From: Hofstenia miamia
Lineage: Eukaryota; Xenacoelomorpha; Acoela
Assembly: GCA_004352715.1 (NCBI GenBank)
Contig: SCFE01000058.1
Span: 1,531,919-1,595,918 of the forward strand
Length of the DNA: 64,000 nt
Reading direction: 5' to 3'
How positions within the stretch are numbered: position 1 is the stretch's first letter; each line of letters starts with the position of its first letter. The notes under the pieces are model-generated. The model searched no databases and had not been told where the DNA came from. It saw only the letters and a program-made list of their open reading frames with translations. This document shows positions 46,731 to 58,160 of the stretch, piece by piece. Position numbers and translations under genes: made by a program.

Positions 46731-46987
46731 GTCCAGCTAAGAACAGTAAGAGGAAAAGGGACCACGGGTAAAAAAAATTGAGAACTATTGATTTAAATAA
46801 TGTAAATTCGGATTATTTTAGGAATATACATGCGATCCTACCTAAAAAATTTTCTGTTTACCATACAAATGTTGGGTATGTTTAAAATTTATAATAAAAA
46901 CTGAAATTAAAAAGGCCAAATTGATTTTTAGAAAAGTATAAGATATTATTATAAATTTTCAAAGTGTAAATTTGATTTTTCAACGCA

Positions 46988-47173
46988 TTGTTAGTTGATT
47001 TAATGGCATTCACTGCATTTGGTGGATTTGAGTGTATTGCTTCGAAAAGCCAGTTTTATGAATTTCGTCCCATGCTTTACAATACTTTAACCAAAACCCA
47101 GAACTGGCCCAACTCCTGCTCATATCTGGAAGACGCTTTTAAAAAGATACTGGCAGTCATAACAACTAACTAA
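46988..47173 (+). other. Candidate terminal exon of an unidentified gene
   Basis: After a possible acceptor GCATTGTTAG, a 60-codon frame reads DLMAFTAFGGFECIASKSQF, YEFRPMLYNTLTKTQNWPNS and YLEDAFKKILAVITTN to a TAA at 47171. Composition is protein-like, but I recognise no family. It lies on the strand opposite to WDR11, within its intron. A decayed element ORF is an alternative. Confidence 0.25.
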
Positions 47174-47599
47174 CAATTTGCAAGTGTCAGCTCTGTTGTA
47201 TTAAAAAATCAAAAGTTTTCTTCGTCATAAATATGTGTAATAATTATATTTGCTAAAATAAGTGTGGCTAGATAAATGAGTGTAAACTGCCTAGGTCGTA
47301 GGGAACCCACACAAAATGGACTATCGAGCCCCCTTACCTGAGAAGAAAAGAAACCAAAGAAACAGGAAAAGAACATTTTCTCGAATGAAAATATATAGCG
47401 GCCGGTGAAATCCGCTCAATAATATGCCGAAAAAGCATTTTACTTCTTTTTTGGAACAATTTATTATATTATGAAAAATATTGCAACCTTTAAAAAATGG
47501 CAAAGTTTTTGAAGAAAAAGCTTCACGTATATTACGTTCATAAATAAGTAAAATATTCATATTTTGATGGCCGGGAAATAAAATAACCTAGTAAATGGT

Positions 47600-49246
47600 T
47601 TTCGAGAGCTTCGATGAAGCCACTTCGTTCATATGTTCAACACAATGTTTAGGAAGTCTTTCACTATTTATAAAAGAATCCGAAATCCTTTAAGAGGTAC
47701 GCCCACAGAAAATATATATTCTCACTATTGAGAATATTTAAAAAAATCATAATTGTAATCTCTGAAGGCTATAACGTTGAAAAAATATTTTTCGCGAGAT
47801 CAGAAAAGTGGTTGCCATGGAAATTGAACAAAGAAAATGAAATGCATATTTGCGGAGAATTCTTCGGGCGATCTCAATCATGGGTATAGGCAAACGATGT
47901 ATCAAATTAAAGCTACGTTGCTCTATACTACTACAGAGAGATTTCATGGTATTTGAGAAATGAAATGTAGTAAGTAGTATGTATAAATTTGCCTTTTAAA
48001 TAGTTCTCAAGTCATTAAATATGTGAAATATCCATTTTCCAAAAAAGTAAGAAGATGACTTTAAAAATTTTTCTGTATCTGTATAGAGGAATGTATCTGA
48101 TATATATGCGCCAAATCTGATATTGTCATTTTGCCAAATACAAATTCTAAAAAAACGAAAAATGAAGAAAATCACAATAAAAGTAGATGCATTGCATAAC
48201 CTAAAATCCATCAGCTAAATACGTTATTCTTCCTTTTTAAAATCAGTATAGGTTATGTTTAAAGAAATAGATTTGGACAAAATGAAGTGGTGAGAGGACG
48301 TTTCAAATTATATGAGATTTTGGCGAGTTTTCTGTGGGATAACCTCTTAAGGTTTCAGATATAACATGCAAAAATTGGTGGTTTTACAATTTGCACTATT
48401 GGAGTACTCTTACGACGAATAGATTTACATACAAACACAGACATACTCTAAAAACTTTCAAAATTAAACCAACTAGCAAAAGCTTGTATCTTAGAGTTAA
48501 AAGTAACGTAGAAATAGCGAACTAATACATGCATGAATATTTGAAATTATATGCACTTTAAAATCAACCATTTAAATCTAGCTGAAAGAGAAAACTTTTT
48601 GAGATCATGATTCCATACGTGAAAAGAAGCATGAAAAATTAATACTATTGGAAATTAATAAATCGTTTCTTAACTTCCAAATGACATATAATTGCAAGCA
48701 TCATGCTCTAATAGCGTCAATACTTTAGATACATAAATTTGAATAGCTATCCATAATGCAAAATACAAATTCCACATCTGTGATGCATGTGTAAACACAA
48801 AAATAGTGATAACTGTACTAAAAGCAAATTGTTTAACGAAAGACACACTACTGCATAATAAAATTCTTGACACCCTAATCAAACATTTGAAGAGCATCAT
48901 TAGTAAATGTATGGGTACAATCTGTATACATGAATCTTAGTAAAAAAACACCATCTATCTCATAGTTATTTAATCTATGTGAAAATAATTTTTAAATTGT
49001 CTAACATGTAGTTACATGATTGAGGACATTAAAAATCATTAGAAAAATATAATGACTAAACGTATTTCAATCGATAATTCCTGCAGAAAATATTGCTATT
49101 GGAAATCTACTTTTAGTAATCCACTTACCAAAATGAAGACAGTTATCATTTTTAAGTAGACAATACCCTCATTCACGATTACTTTCATGTCAGGTTTAAA
49201 GTGAAATAGTGTTGACATGCCCAACAATCGGTGGATAACTACAATA
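47600..49246. other. WDR11 intron, nothing recognised
   Basis: AT-rich; minus-strand frames at 47747-47947, 47996-48211 and 48670-48900 were examined and show neither WDR11 similarity nor a known transposase. Confidence 0.45.
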
Positions 49247-49870
49247 CTGCCGTGTCAAGGGAGAGCGACGAATCTGCACTTTTTATCATTCTGAGTAAAC
49301 TGCGAAAAACTTTTGGTCATTTGCAGGACGTAAGTTTTGTTCGAATTCAAGTCAATTTTTGCATGTTCTTAGAGTTTTGATCTTATAGACAAGGGTTATA
49401 TATCAAAATGTACGCGCTGACTAGCTCCATGTGAAATTATTTCTTATTTTTAGATTCATCAAATCTAGTTCCGTCGCATCGGCCAAAAGAAATTGTTAAA
49501 GTGTAATATTCGATTATTACAATTAATAGGGTAGACTATATTTGGAGACCTATACCTCCATGAGTTTTTTATGCTACCAACACAGTTTATATATCATTCG
49601 ATGCGCGCTGAATAGTTCTACAATAAACTTACTTTTATTTTTTTGGATTTCATCAATTTTCACAATTTTTAGAGCGATAAATGTAATCAATTAAAACTCG
49701 ACTGTTATTACATAACACTTTCTCTTTGTCACAATAAAATATTATACTTGCAGTGCATATACGTCTTCCTAACTTTGACACTAGATGCAGAATTGGTATG
49801 GGAATCCATTGCATAAAAAAGCATTAAATATTAAAAATTGCAGATACGTCGCTCTGCCTTGGCACGGCAG
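49247..49870. mobile_element. MITE with ~38-bp inverted repeats and AATA duplication
   Basis: 624 bp. The left end reads CTGCCGTGTCAAGGGAGAGC and the right end, in reverse complement, CTGCCGTGCCAAGGCAGAGC; similarity continues through GACG-ATCTGCA-TTTTTA. AATA flanks both sides (49243-49246 and 49871-49874), suggesting a 4-bp target duplication. There is no coding capacity. The parent superfamily is uncertain; Sola and Chapaev elements make 4-bp duplications. Confidence 0.85.
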
Positions 49871-51044
49871 AATAGGCAGTTCGATTATCATTGGGTGAAA
49901 ATAGAAAATATATTGTCTCGACTTTGTGAGTGAATCCCATGTAATATATCTAGAAAATGAAATCTAGTTTAAGAAACTAATGCAAAACACTATTGAACTT
50001 TCACTGATAAATGAATTATGAAATAAACAGAGAAAACAACGTAAAATGATAATTAACAAGAAGCCCTCATAGAGATTAAAAGAGAAATGACCTACATCTA
50101 AGAAATACGAGGATAGACTTTTGTATGTTTCAGATCATAGAATGTACTACCAGCAAATGATCTTCTCCGACATAAAAATCATACCTATCGAGTCACTTTA
50201 AATTTCTACACTAAACTTCGTGGATTTTCTATTCTATCGCAAATTCAAACGGTCCATCCAGTATCACTGAACTATCAACTGAACATTTCTATAGGTTCAG
50301 AATCAGCATAAGATTTATAAATATGACAGTGAATAACGGTTTAGTTTTCTTGCAAAATTTAATGCGAAAACAATTGTTGTGAGTAGCAAACAGTTTTGTA
50401 TTTCGTTAGAAGCAACAGACAGTACAAAATGCTTCGTAAATGAAACAAGAATGTTGCACTATTTACGGCTAAAATAGATAAGTCGATAACAATGAAACTT
50501 TTAATACCAATGCAACAAAGTTTACTTTAAAACTGATGTGTCGATGTCACATGTAATTCAAAGTGCTAGACCACTAAGGACCCATTACCAAAATAGCCAT
50601 AGGATTAAGGTTTTGGAGAATTTTGCGCATGCAAACCCCCTGGTCATGCACAAACTACATCAATTAAATTTAAAGCTTTGAAAGAGACAATAAAATGATA
50701 GTACGAAACGCACTAGAAAACACTTTTTAACTTACTGTTATCGAGTTGTTAAGCGGATCCTAAAAATGCGAATCAGGTGAATTAGATTACTAATTACTAC
50801 ATTCTTTCATAGTGGCATAGATGCAAAAACACCTGGGAAATAGATGGCATGGTGAATTTTTAAGTATGCTGAAAAATTTTTTCATAGGCATGGAAGAAAT
50901 TTTTGTCGAACTGTATGAGGCTTTTTATAATTAATGAATTCACATTCTGATTTTTTGAAAGCAAAAAATATATACTCGAATTTCATGCCCTTAATTGAGA
51001 CCTGACAAATTAGTGACGATGACGATAAGATATTAAAATCAGAC

Positions 51045-51160
51045 CTCGTTAATTTTCCATATATCTAATCCCTCAGCAAGTAGCACTAGAATGAATGTAT
51101 TGCCTTTGCCAGGAGCGAACCTTATCTTGCGTACGGCACCACCTCGAACACACATCATTC
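51045..51160 (-). CDS. WDR11: WDR11 exon
   Basis: 116 bp, acceptor TTGTTTAG, donor GTCTGA. After two bases completing a Gly codon it reads MMCVRGGAVRKIRFAPGKGN then TFILVLLAEGLDIWKINE. VRKIRFAPGKGN is identical to vertebrate WDR11, where it starts a WD40 blade. The exon ends in phase 0, as the 42444-42615 exon needs. This is the most upstream WDR11 exon I can support; the 5' two-thirds of the coding sequence were not found to its right and may lie beyond the window. Confidence 0.93.
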
Positions 51161-51849
51161 CTAAACAAAGAAGTGAAATAAATAAATAAATCTGTTAGTG
51201 ATTAAGCAACAAATGATACAGAAATTAGTACTGTACAAATTGAATTGTTCAAATTATTCGAAATACAGTAGTTAATGCACAGCACCATTGCATAATGGGA
51301 ATTGTAGCAACGATCTTAACCCATTAATAGGTAGCGTTCCAATTTTAGACATTATTTTTAATTGAAAATGTATGATTCAATAAACTCTAAATTTAAAATC
51401 GTCAAATGCGGGAATATATGCGTAAGGACACGACAAAACAATATATTTGAATTATATAAATATTTCATATTTCATTGTTTCTAATTAACGCCCACCACTA
51501 GGTACCTATTTTTAACTGTTCATATCACCAAGACGCTAATGAATATAACATTTTTTCTTGTTTCATTTGAAGTAGCATTTACTGAAGTGTTGAAATTTAA
51601 AGAAAAATAATTTTCATACAATTTGCCGAAGTGTCATGTTTTCTTATGCCCGTACACATATATTGTTACTCTTTAATACATGTAACGCTCAAATCATAGT
51701 TTGAGTCATTTAATTTTGCAAAGATTTTACACTATTCAACTTTTTTTGCAAATGTAGCATAAATTATTAGAACATAGCTTTCTTTTTAATATTATGTTAG
51801 AAACACCTTTGTTGATATTGGATTTATTAAAAGTAATTTGATTAGTTTC

Positions 51850-52960
51850 CTGAGTCAAGAACAAGTAAAGGTCAATTTTATTGCCCAAATTTGGAACGCT
51901 GCCAGTGAATGACTACAAGATTCTAGACAACTTATTGTTGCCAAATGCTTTCGATGTTGGGAAAGAAAAGCTTTTTTTGCTGATGTGTACATTGAGACTT
52001 CTCTTGATTATGGGAATATTATTAATGGTAATTCAGATTCTGAGGATGGCTCAGGAAGACTAATTCAGGCAATGTTGTCTGTACTGTAGTTATATTAGAT
52101 AGGAAACCCGTTCTTATCTTATAAATGATAATCTTGAGTTAAAATCGAAAAAGAAAAAACTTGAGAGTCACTGAGTAGAAGATATTCCCGAAAATATAAT
52201 GTTAACATTTTAGTGAATAAAAACAGCGGATAAAGAAATTGAAAATATAACACCAACATTTTTATGTGAGCAATTTTTGATAGTAAAGTTTTAAACCTCA
52301 CATGTGACATGTTAACCAAGTATATTCCATTAATATATTTTAATGATGATGTCAAAACTTTTTTCAATCGTCATGCTCAAATATTGATTTTCGGCTCCTT
52401 ACAACATGGGGTTTAGAAAATAATGAAACTTAATTACAAAAATTTCAGTATTTTACAACTTCCAGGTACTGATATGAATAATCTCTGGAACTAGATTCTG
52501 ATCATACTACAGATAGATCCAAGAATGTAAAATATCTTGGAATTTTTGAAACTATAACTTGCTGCGCATGAAAATACATTAGTAAAATAAAAAGCATGCA
52601 ACTTTGCTTTTGTAAAACCTCCAAGAATCACTCCTTTCAATTCTCACGTTAAGGATAAATTCTCTATTATATAGAACTACTATTCTATCAAAATTGGCAC
52701 ATGGTTCACAGGTATGGTTTGCTAATTCCAGACTTGAATCTCTTAAAAATATTTCAGCACCTTTGCACATTGCACTAAACGGATTGTGCCTGGTAAGGAC
52801 AATCATGATCGACTATCATCACTTCCTTTACTTCCCATCTGACTTTATCTCCAATTACTTGACCTTATGCTTTCTGCTTAAAAAATGAAACTTTTCACTA
52901 AGCACACCAGAACAAGCGTATGTTCCATCATGTTACATGACTCATGTACAAGCTGAACAT
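51850..52960 (+). pseudogene. LINE reverse transcriptase C-terminal remnant
   Basis: Broken plus-strand frames resemble the part of a non-LTR reverse transcriptase after the catalytic box: RSKNVKYLGIFETITCCAHE near 52515 (the KYLGI...H block), then PFNSHVKDKF near 52635, and TTILSKLAHGSQVWFANSRL with ESLKNIS near 52675-52755 (the thumb block that ends in W-x-N). The catalytic YADD box is not preserved. The clade is undetermined. Confidence 0.55.
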
Positions 52961-53299
52961 ATTCTAACGAGTTGAATTATCAGTGATTTGGCTGGATAGG
53001 CTTTTATGTTTTGGTTGTTTTAGATAGATAAGATTAGGATTATTTCAACACCATTTCGTCTGTCTGCTTATTCACTAGTGTACTAGAATATAATACCTGG
53101 CTGCGCCGCCCAAAAAGAAAATAGATTTTTCAGAGATGTTTGCAATGAATATCTTGTTATTGTAGCGAAAGTTCAGTTTCCGCTAAGCGTGTTTCGAAGA
53201 CATTACCGAAACAGAAATTAATATTGAACAGCATATCAATTCAGCGGTGTACAAGAGAATCTTTCAATGAGACTATCACATAAGCAATTATTCTCGAAT

Positions 53300-55375
53300 T
53301 CTGAGTATTTTGATATGTAATAAATACTGGGAGTTTTTCATATACGAGTGACTATCTATGCATTCTCAAAAAAACATAATTCGTTGCAGCAACGTTTAGC
53401 TATGGTTGAATATTATACAGAATCGTCTTTGCTGAACATTTACAAACAATATATTATTATTACTAAAATACTGGTTTATTTTATTAATTAAAATAATTTA
53501 TTTACCATAATTTTCCTCTAGATCTTTATACTTTCATATTAAAACACTTATGTTATTATAATTTGTTAGCAAAATAAGACACGTTTTAAATTGAAATTGT
53601 ATTGGTTTAAATAATATCGAAATGTTACAAACAAGTGTTCGACTGCAAAATATTCTTATTCTCATTAAAATAAAGCATTATACATTTAATTTTGTCATTC
53701 AATTTCTATTTCTTATTGCATTTGATGTTCTATATGCATTGCTAGATTGTTTTAAAATTTGTTCACTGCACTTTTCAGAGTTTTCAAGAGTACCGGAAGC
53801 AATGCAAGTTTTGATTTTCGAATTCCTACATTATCTGTTTATTTTTAATAAATATATAATTTCTAAGAATAAAATTAATAGATGAAAATAAAGGAATCAA
53901 CAAAATTTAAAAACTATCCGAATTTTGTATAAATTGGTTTCAACAATTATACTTGCAAATATATCATTACTTATTGGAAATATATTTTAATAATATGTAG
54001 TTTGTACTTTGTTTGGTTTAATAATAAAATGTTATTTTGCAATTTTAGACGGTTTGAGCTTTTTGGTAAAGTAGATAAATTATATTCAACTACAAAATGG
54101 CATCATCCTTAAGAAACATATAATTTTAAATAGATTTCGCCAATTGCAGTCTTCTATACTTTTGATAGATTTCGTTTTACATTTAGTCATGTTTCGCAGC
54201 AGAAAAAGGGAACGAAAACTTGATTCAAACAGGTCTCTTAGATATACAGTAGGCTGTGATTAACGCCAATGTCAACAGCCTCAACGATATTTCTAGCACT
54301 TCCACTGATTCCTCTGAAGAAATTTCAGATGGCAGCTCGCAATCTACAGATATTGCTATAATGCCCAATTTACCTTCTGTCGCATCTGCTTCACAATTAT
54401 CATTCGGGAAAATTTTGCTCTAGAAACTAGTATGCTTGTCAGCAAAAAAATAGTATCAATCAATTATAAACATTTGTGTTGAAGAAATTGCAAAAATAGA
54501 ATTTATTTTATAGTCTCGTATTGAATGTCTATGTTTTTAGATGTATGGTTACTTTTGTGAAAGCCTCCGGACTATTTGTATCACAAAGATTTTCCAGAAG
54601 ATCCACGAAATCTTCTTGGCTATTCCCTTAATTTAGCAAACATTATTGATGGGAGCAATATATAGTTTGGAGTTAGCTCTAGCATTTGCTCATTAATTGA
54701 TGCAACTTGTTTAAGAGACTCTACATAAATTGATTTAATTTTCAATGTTGATGGGATTTCCATTAGTAAATGCAGCAATAGTTCATTGTGGGTGATATCG
54801 GCAGCAGGCAGGATGTTTCCTGATTCAGTGTATATAATCATAATATAAAAAATTATCAGGTATAAATACCAACTATGTTAATTACTTCAATCCACTTATG
54901 ATAAATAAGATAATTTATCTGGTATAGCATTCAAATTCTAGGTGAATTTAAAAAATGATTGGCTGTGATGGATCATACTATAGTAGCTCGTTATTTTCCA
55001 GCTAGTTTACGTTTGTCTGTAAATAGTTACAACCTGAAACTCAGTTCATTGTTCCAGAAACCAGATTTTAACTTCCGAAATATGACTCCTATTGCACTGG
55101 AAAAAGCAGTTTTTTACGAATTTACACGGTATGATGCACTTCAGAAAGACCATTTAAAACATCTGAATCGTAATTCATTACCCTAATCTCATATTTTAGC
55201 TTATATAACAGCCTTCTCTATTGCTTATACTTAAAGTAGTTATTCACGTTAGAATGAACTCACAATACAGAGAAAAATCTATTTTAACTGATTTATTAAT
55301 GGTTTATTTGTTAAAGTAACACTTATTTGCCTGGTTTAAATTTATTAAAATGAAATCCTTATATTTATCGGTATG
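53300..55375. other. Mostly featureless; one minus-strand ORF
   Basis: On the minus strand 54841-54620 reads GNILPAADITHNELLLHLLM and VASINEQMLELTPNYILLPS to a TAG stop, possibly a terminal exon or element ORF; no family recognised. On the plus strand 54959-55186 gives a 75-codon frame, also unrecognised. The rest is AT-rich with no termini found. Confidence 0.35.
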
Positions 55376-55813
55376 CAGGATGTGTCAAAACTAACTAAAA
55401 AAATTCAGCCAATCACAGAAAAGTTGACGAAATATTTCGTCATTTTATAACTATATAAAGGGAATTTATGTTATGCATAACCATTTTGTTATTTTTCCAG
55501 TACTTTTCAACTTTAGACATGGATTTAGACACTAGATCATGCATACATTCCCCAACTAACCTGGATGATTTAAAAAGGAGGATCATACAAGAAGTTGATT
55601 CACTTAACATTGATGAATTACATCGAGTTGTCCAGAATATGATACCAAGATGTGCACTTACTATTGAGCAGAATGGAGGACTATTTGAGCATTTGTTTTA
55701 ATATATCTGTAATCCTCCTTATTAGAGTTTGTATATTTACATATATTGTTTGGTTTCATATAAATAAAAAGTTATTGTAATTTGGAAAGTCAAACTACTT
55801 TTGACACACCCTG
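55376..55813 (+). mobile_element. Tc1/mariner-family deletion derivative
   Basis: 438 bp. The left end CAGGATGTGTCAAAA and the right end (reverse complement CAGGGTGTGTCAAAA) are inverted repeats. TA follows the right end; TG stands at the left, probably a mutated TA. Inside, 55516-55701 reads PTNLDDLKRRIIQEVDSLNI then VVQNMIPRCALTIEQNGGLF, the C-terminal tail of a Tc1/mariner transposase. The rest of the gene is deleted. Confidence 0.85.
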
Positions 55814-56235
55814 TATATTAAAGGTGCGCACAATCATTTAGTAATTTATTGAACCAAAACCGAAAATATTCTAATGAAATCCGGTTAGTTAAGTTACAAA
55901 ATTCGACCTGGATGTACGTGATCACACAATTTTGCCAATACTATTTGATAAATAAAATATATTAAACTATTAATGAATTTTAAAAATTTGACATTATGTA
56001 TTGTATAATATTTTTTAATAACTGTGCAATTCTACGTATGTTTTTTTATTGAAAAATCCACTTCAGAATTGTTGACCAGTAGATTGCTATAATTTCTAAT
56101 TAGTTCTATTTAAAAACGATATCAGAATATCGACTGACATCGCGACTGGATGTTGAAGACAAAATTGAAGATTGGCTGAAGCATGCACCTAAGCGATTAC
56201 GAAGGAAACGACCAAATGAAATTTAACGTTTTCTG

Positions 56236-58152
56236 CAGGGATGGGTAAAAATACATTGTATTTAAATATATTGGCAATACATATATTTAAAATTTTTTTT
56301 GGAGCAATACATTTTATTTTGATAACAATATATTTGTTTGTGTTTCAATAGTGAAAATATACACGAAAACACACTTAACGGGAGATTTGGGGAAATATGG
56401 TTAGTAGCACTTACACATGCTGGTAATTATGACTTGCGCCAATTAGCCACTTATCACAGTAACCCCCAGACATTGTTTTTCATCGCCGTTCATAATTACT
56501 TCTGTCACTGTGTGCTGCGAATTTGGTAATCAGACATTGCTAGCTATTGCCATTCATTATAATCTGTGCCATTGTGTGTTGTGTATATGATTACCGATGC
56601 CGATTACCAAGAAGAGAGATATTGTTTTGCACTATTTCAAGTCAATTGGTGGTGAAATGTGCGAATGCCGAAAAAGTGAATTGAAAAGGAAGCAAGCAAA
56701 GAATTCTGGTTATGAGAACTTGTTCATGCACGTCACTCAGAAACACCCGGATTATCAACAAGAAATGAATGAAGTGAATGCTAGACTTGTTACATTCGAG
56801 ATTTCGCGCAATGCAAAAAATTTGCATTCTTGGTTCAAATGGGTGATTATGACTGCGCAGCCGTTTTATCGAGAACGAATATCACAGCAAATACTCATCC
56901 CTGACCCCGATTACAAGAAAAACCTTCATGAAGTATTTGTCATTGCTCGTGAAGAAAGTAGAAGAAAAGATCACCGAAAAAATACCCGTCAGATTTGGGA
57001 TTATTCTGGACGATTGGAGCGAGAGCAGCACTGGGACACATTATGTTGCTATTTTGAAGTGTTACCCCTGATTCGAAAGCACAACCACTTCTGCTGAGAG
57101 TCATTATGATCTCATTGTGGCTACACTTGAGATTTTCAAGAAAAATATCAGCAATCTGCTTTTCATCTGCGGAGCCAAAGCAAGTGTCAATGTGAAGCTC
57201 GCAGATCTGGTTGCAATTTCTATTATCGGATGTGCCAGCCATTGTTTCAACCTGGCAGTCAGAAAATTCACCGAGCCGCAGAAGAAAATTCTGGAGAAAA
57301 TAAACGACTTGATGAAAAAAATGAGGTCATTGAAAAACAGAGCAAAGCTGAGACAGGTGACGAATCTGGCACCTGTGATGAAAAATGACACTCAATGGTA
57401 CTCCAAATTTATGATGCTTTCGAGGTTCTTTGAAATTCGAAATTTTCTGGACGCCAATGACAGAGAAATTGCTTGCCTGCTGCCATCTCCTGAAAAAACA
57501 ATCCAACTTACCGAATTGCAAGAAGCTTTTACAAAATTCCAGTCGGTGACGAAAAAACTCCAGGAAGAAGATGTCTATCTTTTCACAGTTCACGCATTAT
57601 TCGAGAAAGAATATCCCGACCATGATCTGCAGCATCACTTTGGGAGAGATGTCGGCTAATTGATACACTGCTCAAATTTCGAGATTGGAATTTTAAATTT
57701 CATCTTTGGATCGCCTCTCTCCCTGAATGAGCAACAAGCTATCAAGGGTCTCACAATGACAGATGTAGAAGATCTGCCGAGTATCAGCTCGGATTTTGCT
57801 GAAAGCGCTATTCGAGCAAAAAAGAAAAAATCGGAGGCAAATCTTCAATGGGTTCCTGGAACATCAAACTGTGCGGAACAACTCCTCAGCAGAGCTGGAT
57901 TCACGATCGGAGATCACCGGAAACGTCTACGGCCAAGTGAACTTTGAAGGACAACTTTTCTTGTTCACCAATAAAAAATTCTGGGATGTTGTTACCGTTC
58001 ATGAGGTTCTGAATAAAAATTGAGAACAATATATTGTTTTCAGAGAAAAATATCAGAAAAATATATTTAAAATATATATTTTCTTCAAGAAAACATAAAA
58101 TATGTTTATTTTTCTGAAAGAATATATTTAAATATATTTTCACTCATCACTG
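56236..58152 (+). mobile_element. BED-type hAT element with perfect 8-bp duplications
   Basis: 1917 bp. The left end CAGGGATGGGTAAAAATA and right end (reverse complement CAGTGATGAGTGAAAATA) are inverted repeats with three mismatches. The flanks are identical GTTTTCTG octamers (56228-56235 and 58153-58160). TATATTTAAATATATT-like words occur near both ends. Confidence 0.93.
56597..58022 (+). pseudogene. BED-finger hAT transposase, decayed
   Basis: The ATG at 56597 gives MPITKKRDIVLHYFKSIGGE then CECRKSELKRKQ and LFMHVTQKHPDYQQ, a BED-type zinc finger (C-x-C ... H-x5-H). The next segments (57117-57656) include IGCASHCFNLAVRKF, the hAT ASHxLNL block, and NDTQWYSKFMMLSRFFEIRN. The last part (57790-58020) reads LQWVPGTSNCAEQLLSRAGF and KFWDVVTVHEVLNKN, the C-terminal dimerisation block. 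The segment between the BED finger and position 57070, where the first catalytic Asp should lie, is shortened. Stops at 57095 and 57658 and a frameshift near 57945 inactivate it. Confidence 0.85.
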
Positions 58153-58160
58153 GTTTTCTG

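Larger units (their letters stand above)
43457..46790. mobile_element. hAT MITE interrupted by a P-like element
   Basis: The left end CAGTGGTTCTCAAC and the right end (reverse complement CAATAGTTCTCAAT) form hAT-type termini with perfect 8-bp duplications ATTTAAAT at 43449-43456 and 46791-46798. The hAT sequence itself is 43457-43772 plus 46738-46790, about 370 bp, non-autonomous, with no coding. The P-like element sits between, so the hAT MITE is the older insertion. Confidence 0.93.
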
